A stretch of 64,000 bases of DNA from Penium margaritaceum (GCA_023375785.1 SZWC01004865.1:11198-75197); one strand, 5' to 3'. Shown: positions 10,730 to 22,183, counted from the stretch's first letter. Notes: a model not told the origin generated them from the letters alone. Numbers and translations are program-made.

Positions 10730-11036
10730 GGCCTGTCATTTGCATGTGATCAATATCATCTCTTACTCTTGAGACTTGGGAGAAAACTAATCCCTTGTTG
10801 GCCACCAAGAAAGAGTGTAAAGAACAAGTGCAAGTGCACACTTTGGAGTGTAGCATTGCCAGTTGGGTGAGAGTTTGGAACACTCTCCGGCCACGGTTGG
10901 GACAAGCTAAGTGAACCTTTCAGTGTGGAAACACCACTCCGTGGGTGATCTCTACCTTGGTTGAAATACCAAGGGCGGTCGGCGGTTTGCCTGTCGGCGC
11001 CGTTTACTCTAGACCGTGGCCAAGTGCGGAGTGACA

Positions 11037-11053
11037 AAGGGTTATGGGCCCAC
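11037..11053 (+). promoter_or_regulatory. Half-tRNA primer binding site of element C
   Basis: Two bases after the LTR, GGGTTATGGGCCCAC is complementary to GTGGGCCCATAACCC, the anticodon arm of plant initiator methionine tRNA as I know it, and not to the tRNA 3' end. This is the arrangement described for Drosophila copia, which primes from a 5' half of that tRNA. The same site occurs in element F2 at 49616. Confidence 0.75.
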
Positions 11054-11485
11054 ACTGATCGGGAAACTTGGTTCTTCGTACCACCGCTCAGTTCACGTGA
11101 CAGGTACCTCCGCAGCACACAAAACACCACTGCTCCATCTGCTTCATCGTCGGTCCACTTGGACCAAGGTACGCATTGTGAGAGACTGGACGCGGGTTGG
11201 ACCCGTGGTCCACTTTTTCTCTCCACGGACAAGGAACGAGGATACGCTCTGCCATTGTTTGTATGACCCTCGAGTCCTAAGCGGGTTACGCTCTGCCCTT
11301 GTGGGTACGACCCCGTGTCTGTGGGAGCACTTCCTCCACAATATCTAGGAGACCATCGGTTGGAGGGGTATGCAACGGACTGCACCTTGAAAATCTGCAG
11401 CAGTCATCAGCCTCATCAGCGTACATCGGCCTCAACAAAGCAGAACAGCAGAGACTAAGTGAGCATCCTTGACCACACCGCAATC
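11054..11485 (+). other. Leader of element C
   Basis: Untranslated stretch between primer site and gag start. It lacks the CAG-rich tract and TGACGTCA array seen in the A/B/D/G leaders. No other structure is recognised. Confidence 0.5.
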
Positions 11486-13558
11486 ATGCCGGGGGGTCAA
11501 GAGATCGTTCCAGTCACCTCACGACCCACCGAGTTGGGTGCGGCCAACGCCATTGCACGCTTCGATGGCAAAGCCTTCGGCACGTGGAAATGGCAGTTTG
11601 AGGTGGTGATGCGCGTGCGCGGGTACCTCAACATGCTGAAAGGGACGGAGGTAGCACCGAAGGACGAGGCAAGCGCGGAATACGTAGGATGGCAAGAGCA
11701 AAATGACATCGCTCTCGCACTCCTCGTCACGTCCATAAGTCCCTCCTTAATCTCCCACATCGAGGGGTGCACGACGGCAGCTGAGGCTTACACAAGGTTG
11801 ACGAACGTGTACCAGTCAACTTCCCTCGCCAATCGACTCTTCATCCTGCAGCGCCTCATCGGGCTGTGGGTGGGCGAAGGGGAGTCCATCTCGGACTTCC
11901 TCCAACAGTTTGAAGGACTGCTTCAAGAAGCCCACGCCATGTCCTGTCAGCTCGACCAACAGATGCAGGCCATGATTCTCCTCATGGCCTTGCCGCCAAG
12001 CTGGAGCCCCATGATCACCACCTTGGGTGGTTGGGAGGAGTCGGAGTTCACGTACCCTCGTGTCTCCGAGTTTTTCCGGAACGAGGCCATGCGGCGCAAC
12101 AACGGCGTCATCAACAACGCCGCGTACGCGAGTGGCTCGGGAGGCACCTCCTCTCATGGCAACAGTAGAGGCAGTGGCGGCGGGAAGAGCGGCAAGAATA
12201 AGGGCAAGTGCCGCAATTGTGGCAAGGCGGGGCATTGGGCACGGGAGTGTCCCTCACCAAAGAAGGAAGGAGGCGGTGGTGGGAGCAGCAACATGAGTAA
12301 GAAGGTGGACTCGACGTCCACGAGCATGATGGCCGAGAGCAAGGCCCCTCCCAAGGGCTCTGCGCTGCTGCGGCCGGGAGCCTTCGGGCTCGACAGTGGC
12401 ACGGAGTACCACACCTCTCGCGAGGCATGTGGCTTCTCGTCCCTCACACCGTCCACGGCCAAGTTCCGGTGCGCCAACGGCGGCATCGAGTACGCAGCTG
12501 GTGAGGGAGAGAAGGTCGTGCACACGCGGCTCAACGGAGCCGACAAGGAGTTGCGGCTGCAGAACGTCGTCTACATGTCAACTTTTGCCACGAACCTCCT
12601 CTCCGTCTCGCGGATTACGGATCACGCGATGACGGTGGTGTTCACACAGAAGGAAGCCGTCATCCTCAAGAACAAGGACGTGACGGTTACCTATGCTGCG
12701 TCAGACCTTGTCGCCAAGCTGCCACGAACGGATGGACTCTACGTTCTGCAGACGAAGAGCGCGGAAGGGCACGCTGGGGCGGCAGAGGCAGTAGCGGAAG
12801 CTGCACCATCGCCGAATGCCAAGACACCATCCATGCCGCCTACTGTGGCGGCTAAAGACGCGGGAGCAGCAACTGCGAAGTTGTGGCACAGATGCCTTAG
12901 GCACGTGGCTGACAGCACCTTGCAGGTCATGCAGGAGCAGAAGCTTGTACGCGGGGTGGAGGGGTGTGAGCTGAAGGGTGGATGCAACGCTGGGTGTGAG
13001 GCTTGCCTGCAAGGCATGACAAAGCGGAAACGCTTCTCCAAAAACGGTCGTAGAGCAGAGGGCATACTCCACCTCGTCCACAGAGACGTGTGTGGTCCCA
13101 TGCGCACCACGTCCAACGGCGGCTCCAAGTACCTCCTCACCTTCATCGATGATTACTCTCTGAAGGTGTGGGTGTACTTCCTCAAAACGAAGGGAGAGGT
13201 GCTGGAGCGCCTGCAAGAGTTTGTCGCCATGGTGGAGCGACAAACCGGGCGGAAGGTCAAGGCCCTGCGGAGCGACAATGGCAGAGAGTACGAGGGGTGC
13301 AAGCCGTGGCTTCGGGCACACGGCATTGTCCACCAACCTACTACCCCCTACACACCGCAAAGCAACGGCGTGGCCGAGCGCATGAACCAGACCATTCTGG
13401 CCATGACGCAAACCATGCTGTTTGACTCAAAACTCCCTCCTCGCTTCTGGGCGGAAGGAGCGCGCACTGCATGCTGCCTCATCAACCTCATGCCTGCTGC
13501 AGCACTACGCAGCAAGGGGACAGAAAAGGAGGAAAGTGTAGAACGCATGACGCCGTAG
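11486..13558 (+). pseudogene. gag-pol: gag-protease-integrase of element C (nonsense-terminated)
   Basis: One open frame of about 690 residues from the ATG at 11486 (MPGGQEIV); nine upstream codons are also open. Order: UBN2/copia-type gag domain (about residues 15-210, with WKWQFE near 40), Gly/Ser linker, zinc knuckle CRNCGKAGHWAREC (canonical CX2CX4HX4C), protease with LDSGTEYH, gag-pre-integrase domain with LWHRCLRH and a CX2C pair, then the integrase core. The DDE residues are visible in HRDVCGP, RSDNGREY and NGVAERMNQ. The frame ends at TAG (13556-13558), where homologues read TPYEAW, so Tyr has become a stop just after the core. Sequence beyond it still encodes the integrase C-terminus. 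This is the longest intact retroelement frame in the window. Confidence 0.88.
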
Positions 13559-14585
13559 GAGGCGTGGTCGGGAAGGAAGCCGGATGCCTCTCACCTAAAG
13601 GCATTCGGCTGCACGCCTTGGGCCAAAGGCTAGGACGAGCAAGGAGCGGAGAAGTTGGATGCACGTGCGCGCAAGTGCGTGATGATTGGCTGTGAGGCTG
13701 CGCACAAGGCGTACAGGCTATGGGACCAGGCAACAGGGAGAGTCATCACCTCCAGAGATGTGACCTTCTAGGAAGAGTCACACGGCAAGGAAGAACTGTT
13801 GGACCCAGAGAACTCTCCAAAACAGGGAGAGTGGATCGTGCTGCTAGAGGCGGGTGACACACCCCCGCCTAACTGGCGTGGGACGCCAGTGGCCGTAGAC
13901 AGCGAGGCTGCCAATTCAGGGAGAGCGTCCGCTCAGGCTGGAGCGGAGTTGACATCCGACAGCGCGTCAGAGACATTCGAGGCCTCCTCGGAGGCCAGTG
14001 GCTCTTCCCTCCCAGGGACCCCTCCTGGGGAAGCACAGCAGCAGCAGCACAAGCAGTCAGCACCAGTACCACTGCGGCGCAGTGAGCGCCAAGCAAAGCC
14101 TGCGAAGCAGTACCACGGAGGGAAGGCCAAGTGGACTGGCCTGAGCTGGTCGTGCCTTGCACAGGGAGAGCCGGCTACCATCGCCGAGGCTCTCTCGTGG
14201 CCAGACGCCGCTAAGTTGAAGGAGGCGATGGAGAGCAAGCTCGCCTCCATCAAAGAGAACGGAATGTGGGAGCTGGTGGACAGACCACCAAACGCACACG
14301 TGGTGGGTGTAAAGTGGGTCTTACGCATCAAACGCAAGCAAGACGACAGCATCGACAACTACAAGGCAAGGATCGTTGCAAAAGGGTTCTCGCATAGAGC
14401 AGGGTCTGAGTATGACGAGACCTACTCTCCTGTCGCGTCTTTCCCCTCCATCCGCACCTTGCTGGCTGTGGCTGCGGCGCGCAACATGGAAATCCACCAG
14501 ATGGACGTCAAGACCGCCTTCCTCTACGGGAAGCTTGACAAGGAGATACTAATGGAGGTGCCCGAGGGTCTCAAGGCAAAACTCG
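13559..14585 (+). pseudogene. pol: Integrase C-terminus and truncated reverse transcriptase of element C
   Basis: Past the stop the frame continues through the integrase tail (LKAFGC-like) with further stops. A 290-codon frame at 13799-14671 then gives the Ser/Gln-rich linker (PLRRSERQ) and the start of reverse transcriptase: WELVDRPP, VGVKWVLRIKRK, DNYKARIVAKGF and HQMDVKTAFLYGKLD. At EVPEGLKAK (about 14575) the sequence jumps straight into RNase H. The fingers/palm part with the YVDD active site is deleted, and the jump changes frame. Reverse transcription by this copy is impossible. Confidence 0.85.
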
Positions 14586-15005
14586 GGCTTTGTGTGCCTT
14601 GTGAACGGCGGCGCTGTGTCGTGGGCCAGCCGCAAGCAAGATTGTGTCTCCATCTCAACCGCAGAAGCTGATTACGTGGCACTGTCTGAGGTGTGCAAGG
14701 AGACGTAGTGGTTACGCAGCTTGCTCGCTGAGATGCACACATCACAAAAGGAGGCCACGGTCGTCCACGTCGACAACCAGAGCGTGATGGACATCGCGTT
14801 CAAGGACACCCTCTCCACGCGGACCAAGCACATCGACATCCGCTATCAATACACGTGCGACCTCGTCGCCAAGGGAGTGGTGGATCTGCAGTACATTACG
14901 ACCAAGCAGATGCTCGCGGACTTCCTGACGAAGCCGCTGGACAGTGACCCACACATGGCAGGGGCACGGGGCATCGGGATGGTGAGCGCAGCAGACGAGG
15001 GCTGA
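14586..15005 (+). pseudogene. pol: RNase H of element C
   Basis: The RNase H domain degrades the RNA strand during cDNA synthesis. The frame reads AVSWASRKQ, STAEADYVALSE, a TAG near 14706 in KET*WLRSLL, then VHVDNQSVMDIA, TKHIDIRYQYT and MLADFLTKPL, ending in TGA at 15003-15005. Most conserved acidic residues are present, but the nonsense codon and the upstream deletion make it non-functional. Confidence 0.85.
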
Positions 15006-15098
15006 ACGGGAGGCCTACTTTACAGGTGGCCGACATCGCTGGGCCCATGGCCACAGCAGGAATCTAGCCGCAGATGGACGCAGGTGCAAGGGAGAGTT

Positions 15099-15857
15099 TG
15101 TTATGTTCTGTGTATGCCCCTGGTCCAATCAGCGGAAGATTTAGACTGGGTATGCACTGCGCTTGTAGCGCAAGTCCCCCAACGACATGCAAGAGAGGCT
15201 GAGAGAGACAAGGCATGCACTAATCATCCTTGTGGAGTAAGTCTCCTTGGTCTACTCTTGGTAGTGAACCTGGTGCATGCTCCTTAGGACAATTTCCGAG
15301 AGCCTAGTGGGTGAAGGCGCCGTCTCGCAAGCGAGAGGTCCAGGGTCGAATCCTCCCAGGACCAAGTTTTCTTTGTGACTATAAAGGGCCAAGGAAGCTT
15401 CCTAGAAGCTTCTAAGGTCCAAGGTGGATCAAGCGCCACTTGGCGGTCACAGAGGGTGCCATGTCATCAAAGCTGATGACACTGTCTAGGGTAGCCTTGG
15501 GGGAGGTCCCTCCAAGGAGCCACTGGGAGCACTGACCAAAGACTATATAAGGCCTGTCATTTGCATGTGATCAATATCATCTCTTACTCTTGAGACTTGG
15601 GAGAAAACTAATCCCTTGTTGGCCACCAAGAAAGAGTGTAAAGAACAAGTGCAAGTGCACACTTTGGAGTGTAGCATTGCCAGTTGGGTGAGAGTTTGGA
15701 ACACTCTCCGGCCACGGTTGGGACAAGCTAAGTGAACCTTTCAATGTGGAAACACCACTTCGTGGGTGATCTCTACCTTGGTCGAAATACCAAGGGCGGT
15801 CGGCGGTTTGCCTGTCGGCGCCGTTTACTCTAGACCGTGGCCAAGTGCGGAGTGACA
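15099..15857 (+). repeat. 3' LTR of element C
   Basis: 759 bp, TGTTATG to GTGACA, preceded by a purine-rich AAGGGAGAG that can serve as polypurine tract. CCCCT at 15858-15862 repeats the bases before the 5' LTR. TATATAA lies at 15544-15550. Confidence 0.92.
15300..15364 (+). other. tRNA/SINE-head-like block in the 3' LTR of C
   Basis: The better preserved copy. The A-box-like GAGCCTAGTGG is at 15300-15310, a D-arm GCC...GGC pair follows, then the inverted pair TCTCGC/GCGAGA with only AA between them, the B-box-like GGGTCGAATCC at 15343-15353, and CCCAGGACCA. It resembles a tRNA whose anticodon loop was lost. About 14 of the roughly 24 differences between the two LTRs fall in and around this block. 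Confidence 0.55.
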
Positions 15858-16054
15858 CCCCTCAGCAGAACGGTGTTTCCAAGCGCTGGAACCATACCAT
15901 GGAGGATGCGGTTTGTGTTATGCGGTCTCAGTGCGGTCTCCTTGAGTCCTTTGTCTTTGAGGGTTTTGCCTACATGACTTGGGTCTGGAACCGCCTCCCG
16001 GACGGTCCGCTTCTGGACCATATTACACCGTATGAGCTCTGGTTTGGACACCGT
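15858..16054 (+). pseudogene. pol: Integrase of element A copy 1, 3' part (truncated)
   Basis: It continues the integrase interrupted at 10009, after the CCCCT duplication. The catalytic Glu position reads NGVSKRWN instead of NGVFERWN (Glu to Lys, a G-to-A change). It then reads FAYMTWVWNRLP and TPYELWFGH, and stops matching after GGACACCGT near 16054, where leader sequence of copy 2 begins. Confidence 0.85.
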
Positions 16055-16741
16055 AGTGATGTTGCAATGAGCAACATCATACCAGTAGTAGCAACAGAAG
16101 CAGCGTCGTAGCAGCAGCTATAGCAGCACGCAACGGCTGCAACGAGCGCAGCCGGCGTCCGCAGCCGTAGCGGCAGCCGCGGCAATTGGAGCGCAGCGGC
16201 AGTAGCGGCGACATCAGCAGAGCAGCAGTAGCGGCGGCAACAATAGTGCAACAAGAGCAGCGGCAGCCGTGACCGCAATAGCAGAGCAGCATTAGCTACA
16301 GCAACAGCAGCGCAATAGTGGTAGCAGCAGCAGCGCACGGCAGCGGCAGCGAGCAGTAGGCGTAGTGCGCAGAAACAGCAGCAGCATCGGCATTACACAG
16401 CCGCTGTTGCCATTGCTACGCACGCAGGCACGCAGCTGCTGCTACAGCTACAGTAGTAGTTGAGCGGAAGCTGTTGCGTAGCTTCCTTGCAGCCTCCACG
16501 GAACTGCCATGGAGCGGCTACACGCTCGCTCAAAACTGCAAAAAAAAAGGGGGAGTTGAGGTGACGTCAACATTTTGGCTTGCTGACATCATCAGGTCGT
16601 GCTGACGTCAGCAACCACCTGCTGACGTCAGCACCATACTTCGCCAAGTCTTTGGCCGGATAGTAAAAGATTGCCGGTGTCTCAACTCTTCGAGAAACGC
16701 TGATGCTTTTGCAATCCAGCAAACTTCACCTGTCGACCCAT
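16055..16741 (+). other. CAG-rich leader of element A, copy 2
   Basis: Leader sequence homologous to 6520-7211 but lacking the LTR, primer site and about the first 150 bases. The triplet run covers roughly 16080-16450, then a poly-A patch (16540-16548) and palindromes beginning at 16560, 16582, 16601 and 16621 with the same 22/19/20 spacing as copy 1. Confidence 0.7.
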
Positions 16742-18251
16742 AATGAGAGGCGACATGAACTCGTTTGACAACAAGGGGAAGGGGACAAGTGATCCCTCCT
16801 CTTTTTCTCCTGGGGTCCTGAGTCCACGCTCGCAGGCCATTGACGACCTGCGGAGCGAGAAGGATGAGATGCGTCGCCTACAGCGGGAGCAGACTAATGC
16901 CATCCGCACGGTGACTGAGCTTCTGCGTGCCTAGTCCGTGGTCCCACGGCATGTTTCCGAGGGAGCTGCCGGCGTCGCGGTCTCTACACAACAGTCGGCT
17001 CAGGCAGCCGTGATAGCAGCTAGACCTTACCCACCACCCCCTGACCTCCTGGATGATGATCCATTCATTCCAGGCATGACAGGCAACTCCCCGGATCATG
17101 AGATTTGAGTTCTTCAGGAGCGCCTCCGCTTGCTACAGACGTGCACCAGGTCTCCTCGGTTTCCTCCGATACAATCGTAATTCGACTATCCCGTTGACTA
17201 TCCCATTCCAGGAGTCTTTCGCGTCCATCATCCTCCTCGACCTGTGGTTGCTCTCCCCATGGAGGGGCAACCCAAGGTCTTTGAGACACCACCTCCATGG
17301 TACATCAACGAGGACGGTTTCGACTGCTAGGAGATCCTCTTTTACGTTTGGCCTACTTCAGAGGGATTGTGGCCCTACTACCACAACCCGTATCACCCTA
17401 CAGACCCAACACAGGAGGTGAAGACAGCCAGAGTGATGCATAGACTCCCATATGCCGTACCACGCAAGACCGTCGTTGATTTCCGCCCCTTCCTTGATGA
17501 GGCCGGCATAGGCACCGGCGTCGATCCACACAGAGGTTGGGATTTGGCCTTATCCCTACTGGCCGCAGAGACGCATGCCACTCGTGTAGCACACATTCGT
17601 GCCTTCCACTCTCTCCGTCAAGGGCCTGCAAAGCCTGCATCCGATTACTGGCGACACGCCATGCGCATCTACATGCACCTTGGGACCTCAGGAGGCACAC
17701 AACTGTGGGTGCTACATACGATGATGCTCAAAGTTCACCTTGAGTACACTGACATCTTCACATGGTACAGCAACACTGTCCTTGAGCCCTTTTCAGCCAC
17801 TCTGCACCTTCTCCCCTGGGTGCACCAGCTCTTCCTCAAGGTGAATTCAGCCCGCGAGGCAGCCGTGGCCCATCAAGAGACTTCTCTTGCTACAGCAATT
17901 GTGGCATCGCCACCATCTTCCCTCCTCCAGTCTCCTTCTTCATCCTCCATCACGTCCTCAACTTCCTCGTCCTCTTCAATCCCGACCACACCCACTCTGA
18001 CACAGGGTGTTGCAGCAGAAACTCAAGGGAAGAAGAAGAAGGGGAAGCATGGATCAGGTCAGCAACAGTCACATCAGCAGTCATCATCCAGTGGTAGAAG
18101 TGGAAGTTCTGTTCACTGCTACAACTGTGGAGGCACCCATCACTACATCGAATGCCAACAACCACTCGACTGGGCACGGATTACTCGGGGGTTCCAGGCT
18201 GCGCACGCCCTTTGTTCCATGTCTAGCACGTCATCCTTGCCATCCTCCTAA
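16742..18251 (+). pseudogene. gag: gag of element A, copy 2
   Basis: It starts at the ATG at 16743 (MRGDMNSF), with a heptad-like Leu/Arg/Glu stretch (EDLRSEKDEMRRL-type) near residues 35-60, probably a coiled coil. A TAG at 16932 replaces the CAG of copy 1. A 294-codon frame at 17367-18251 carries the capsid-like region (MWPYYHNPYHP, GWDLALSLLAAE, LRQGPAKPASDYW), a Ser/Thr-rich linker, a Lys-rich tract and the zinc knuckle CYNCGGTHHYIEC near 18115 (CX2CX3HX4C). It ends in TAA; element B continues from this point into protease in one frame, so a frame change has occurred here. Confidence 0.82.
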
Positions 18252-19747
18252 CGCTTGGCGGCCACGACTGCTGCTATTTGCTCTTCTTCACCGATGAGTA
18301 GCAGTGATCCGGACCCAAGCGACCGCACCATCGCTGAGATTGGACACCTTCTGGCGCTCCGCTTTCAAGGAGGTATGAGTGTGTTGTCATTGACGGGTGG
18401 TCCACAGACTGTCCTTCCATCCCTTCCTGTGGCTCGTGACAACGTGTGTGGGGGAGCACAGTCAGCATGTGATGATGATGGGCTTGACTGTACCGATTGG
18501 GTTCATGAGTCTCATCTTTGTGCCCTGCGTCATTCCTCTCCACTGACGGCTTAGCGTCCCTCTGATGCCGAGTGTTCCATTGCCCGTTGTACAGTGACGT
18601 TCACTAGTCGGACTCCGGTGGCAGTTGGATCATCGATTCTGGTGCCACTCATCACATGACGTGTCGTCGTAGTGATTTTGTTGTTCTCGGTCCTGTCACG
18701 TTTGTCCGTTCCGTCCGTACAGGCTCTGGTCAGTCCTTGCCAGTCCATGGTGTTGGGGTTGTATGTTTTGACGGTCCGTCTGGCCCCTTGTACCTTTCCG
18801 ACGTGTTGTTTGTGCCTGATCTTGAGCTCAGCCTGCTTTCTGTGTGTGCCTGCACACTCATGGGTCTCTCTGTGGTACATACTGCAGACTCAGTGACTGT
18901 GATTGCTACTGACAGTCGTAGCGTTGTCCTTTGTGCCTCAGTCATAGATATTCTGTATCGCGTCTCTTGGATCTCCTCCCCTTTCTCTCCTTCCTCCTCC
19001 GGTCGGGTCTTTGTCACTGGTGTTCTGTCTCGGGAATACCAGTGGTTGCTTCATCGCGGTCTGTGTCACGTGGGCTCCGATGTTATGTCGAAGCTCATTC
19101 GGACACAGCCAGCTCTTGGTCTTGACGTGGCTTCTTTCGAGAAGCCACCCAAGACCGACTGCCTCTTTTGCGCTGAGGAGAAGATGCACCGATGCACCTA
19201 CCCTGACTCTCGTTCGTGAGCACTTCGGCCTCTCAAGCTAGTTGACTCAGACCTTCTGGGTCCTCTTCTAGTGGTGTCCCTATCTGATCGAAGCTGGTAT
19301 GCTATGAATCTGACTAATGACTTTACCAAGATGCGGTGGATCTACAGCCTGCGTCAGAAGAGCGACGCCGCCCTTGCGGTTCGACTATGGCTAGTGATGG
19401 CTGAGCGTCAGTCACGTCACATGCTACATACTTTCCGCTCGGATCGCGGCGGTGAGTTCCTTGGCGAGATGGACAGATTCTTTGCTGAGCACGGGATTTT
19501 TCACCAGGTCTCCGCTCCTGCTATCCCTCAGCAGAACGGTGTTTTCGAGCACTGGAACCGCACCATGGAGAATGCGGTTCGCGCTATGTGGTTTGAGTGC
19601 GGTCTCCCTGAGTCCTTTGTTTAGGAGGGTTTTGACTACATGACTTGGGTCTAGAACCGCCTCCCGCACGGTCTGCTTCCGCACCTTATTACACCTTATG
19701 AGCTCTGGTTTGGACACCGTGCTCACCTTCGTCTCGCTCGCGTCTAG
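18252..19747 (+). pseudogene. pol: Protease and integrase of element A, copy 2
   Basis: The protease motif IIDSGATHHM lies near 18633-18662, just after an in-frame TAG (CAG in copy 1). A 188-codon frame at 18656-19219 spans the rest of protease and the zinc-binding part of integrase (LLHRGLCH, CLFCAEEK), ending in a TGA that replaces CGA. The core resumes at 19271-19624 with RSDRGGEF and NGVFEHWNRT (second Asp and Glu present), then a TAG. Further stops include TGG-to-TAG near 19651 and the TAG at 19745-19747, which element B shares. Confidence 0.85.
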
Positions 19748-22183
19748 GGATCCCTTGCCTCCGTGTGGTACACCGAGGACCAGCAGGGGTCCAAGGTCTC
19801 ACCTCGGGGCCGCTTGTGTGCCTTCGGAGGCATTTCCCCACTGTGGAAGGCCTAGCGCTTCTGGGACCCTACTCGTCGTTGCGTCATTGAGTCACGCGAC
19901 GCGCTCTTTTTTGAGTCTCTCACCTACCGTGACCTGACTTCGATCAGGACACTCTCCGCCACACATGTTCCTACCTGTTAGGGTTCTCGGCGGATGGGGG
20001 AGACTTCTACGCCAGCGAGTACCTCTCACAAGGCTGATGTGTCCATTTGAGCCCCCTTTACCTCTCGGTCTACAGCTCTTGATGACCCGGCGATCATCGC
20101 CGTCGGTCCAGAGACCTTGCTCGTACAACCTGTTTCATGCCCCACAGGTGCCCCTGCTTCTGTTCCCGCGCCTATATCTGCGCCAGTACCTGCGTCTGCT
20201 GGCACTCCTGTTTCTGTGTCTTGTCCAGTCTCGCCTACTCTCGTACGTGCGTTTGCTGGCACTCCTTCTTCTGTGTCAGGTCCAGTCTTGCCTGCTCCTG
20301 CTGTCATACCCAGCCCCGTATTCCCCACACACGCATCTCCTTGCACGGCATCACCGGTTGCCTTGCCTCAACCTCCATCAGGTGTGGTCGTGCCTGTCCT
20401 TGAGCCTGAGGTGTGCCCCTTGAGCTCAGGTTACTCCCGTGAGCCCGGTAGCCGTCTTCGACCACTTGATTCCGGAGCTCAGCAAGCGTCGGGCCTCGCA
20501 CCCAGGCGCCCCTCTTGTAGCATCGCGAGTGGTGACTCCGGCACAAAGGCCCTAGGCCTGAGTGTCCGCACTGAGCTCACAGAGGTACATCGAGCGTGCC
20601 CCGTAGGACACGATCTTGTCACTTGTGAGTTCCATATCGCTTGTGATGCAGTTGCTGATCTTGTGGTCGTCAGGCCTAGCACCGAGGCGTGTGCCCTTGC
20701 CACGCACAGCTCTCCCTCTATGGCGCTCAACCCGGGCACCCTGAGGGAAGCTCATTCATCACAGAATGCTGACGCTTGGCACGTTGCCTGCGAGGATGAG
20801 CTTTGCGCTATGCGAGAGCATAGAGTCTACGAGCTTGTCGACTTTCCGCCTCGGAGGAAGGCTATTCAGATGAAGAGGGTCTTTCGCAAGAAAGAGAAGC
20901 CGGATGGCTCACTTGAACGCCACAAGGCTTGGTTGGTCGTCAAGGGGTACTCTCAGATTGAGGGCGTCAATTACATTGACACTTTTGCCCCTGTCGGCTG
21001 CATGACCTCAGCTTGAGCTCTGTTCGGTGTAGTGGCTCAGCATGACTGGGAACTGCACCACATGGACGTAGATAATGTGTTCCTCCATGGCTCTTTGGAT
21101 GAGGAGATTTACGTGGCTCAACCACCAGGCTTTGAGGACGGTGACAAGGTCTGGCACATGTGCAACTCCTTGTACGGCCTGAAGCAGTCTCCGCGGTGTT
21201 GGAACCGGGAGATCATTGGCACTTTGACTCGTGCGGGATATGTACAGAGCTAAGCAGATCCCTCTCTCTTCATCCTATCGACAGCCGAGCGGTTCACCGC
21301 CATCCTAGTCTATGTCGATGACCTTCTGATCGCGTCTCTGTCCCTGGAGGCCGTGAATGAGGCCAAGGCTATCCTTAATACTGCCTACAAGATGAAGGAC
21401 CTCGTTCTTGCATCAGTGTTTCTTGGTATGGAGATCGTGCGCGATCGAAGGCGTCAGACACTGTTGCTGCATCACGCCGGATACGCACGAGTTGTGGGGG
21501 AGCATTTCAGCGATCTCCTTGGTGCAGTGCCCACCGCTTCCACACCTCTTACACCCGATGGGCAGGATGCCCTAAAGGTGAATGATCCCACACAGCTGGA
21601 GGAGACAGTGGACGTGACCTTGTACCTCCGTCTCATCGGATCTCTAATCTACCTGGCCACTACCACACGTCCTGACATTGCTTTCGCTGTCAACCTCCTC
21701 GCTCAGTTCTCGCAGGCTCCACGTGCCAAAGCCCTTCACGCGGCTGTGTGAGTGGTGTGGTACGTGGTCTCCATGCCGTACCTTGGACTCTGCTTTTCTC
21801 GGTAATGTTTGATGGTCCTTGACGGCTACACTGAGAACGACTTGGCGTGGAGCCCAGATGGATGCAGCCATACTGGCTACGTGTTCCTGCTCGGTGATGC
21901 TACTCTGTCTTGGCGTAGCGGGAAGCAAGGCTGCATCACACGTAGCTCATCAGAGGCTCAGTACGTTGCTTTGGGCGCAAGGGCTGCTGAGGCGGTATGG
22001 CTGCAACGCCTGTTTCTTCAGCTTGGTCAGTCAGTACCCGCCATTGTGCTTCATTGCGACAACCAGAGTGCTCTCGCCGTTGCGGAGAACTCTGGTGTCT
22101 TCCAAGCTCATACGAAGCACATTGCGGTTGAGCATCACTTTGTGCGTGATCTGGTGGAGCGACATGTGATCTGCGACATGTGA
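19748..22183 (+). pseudogene. pol: Linker, reverse transcriptase and RNase H of element A, copy 2
   Basis: A Pro/Ser/Val-rich linker (about 20117-20500) leads into reverse transcriptase: YELVDFPP, EKPDGSLERHKAWLV and YSQIEGVNYIDTFAPV, then TGA at 21014-21016 (CGA in B). After that come HHMDVDNVFLHGSLDEE and LYGLKQSPRCWN, another stop, and the active site YVDDLLIA near 21312 with both Asp present. RNase H is readable from about 21809 ([44 protein letters not shown]). An in-frame TGA at 20048-20050 is shared with element B. Several stops inactivate it. Confidence 0.87.

Larger units (their letters stand above)
10010..11036 (+). repeat. 5' LTR of element C (interrupted by assembly gap)
   Basis: The LTR is complete at 10278-11036 (759 bp, TGTTATG to GTGACA). 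Bases 10010-10188 are a second copy of its first 179 bases left of the gap. It contains a tRNA-like block near 10480-10552 and a TATA element at 10723. Confidence 0.9.
10010..15857 (+). mobile_element. Element C: copia retrotransposon inserted in integrase of A
   Basis: It is flanked by the 5-bp target duplication CCCCT (10005-10009 and 15858-15862). After discounting the gap duplication, each LTR is 759 bp with TG...CA ends. The internal region has a half-tRNA-type primer site, gag-protease-integrase in one frame, a shortened reverse transcriptase and RNase H. The two LTRs differ at about 24 positions by eye (roughly 3%), the lowest divergence in the stack, so this is the youngest insertion. 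The catalytic half of reverse transcriptase is deleted, so it could move only with help from another element. Confidence 0.9.

Noticed and set aside
15300-15364. Functional tRNA gene
   Set aside because: The acceptor stem does not pair and the anticodon loop is missing; at best a tRNA-derived promoter or SINE remnant.
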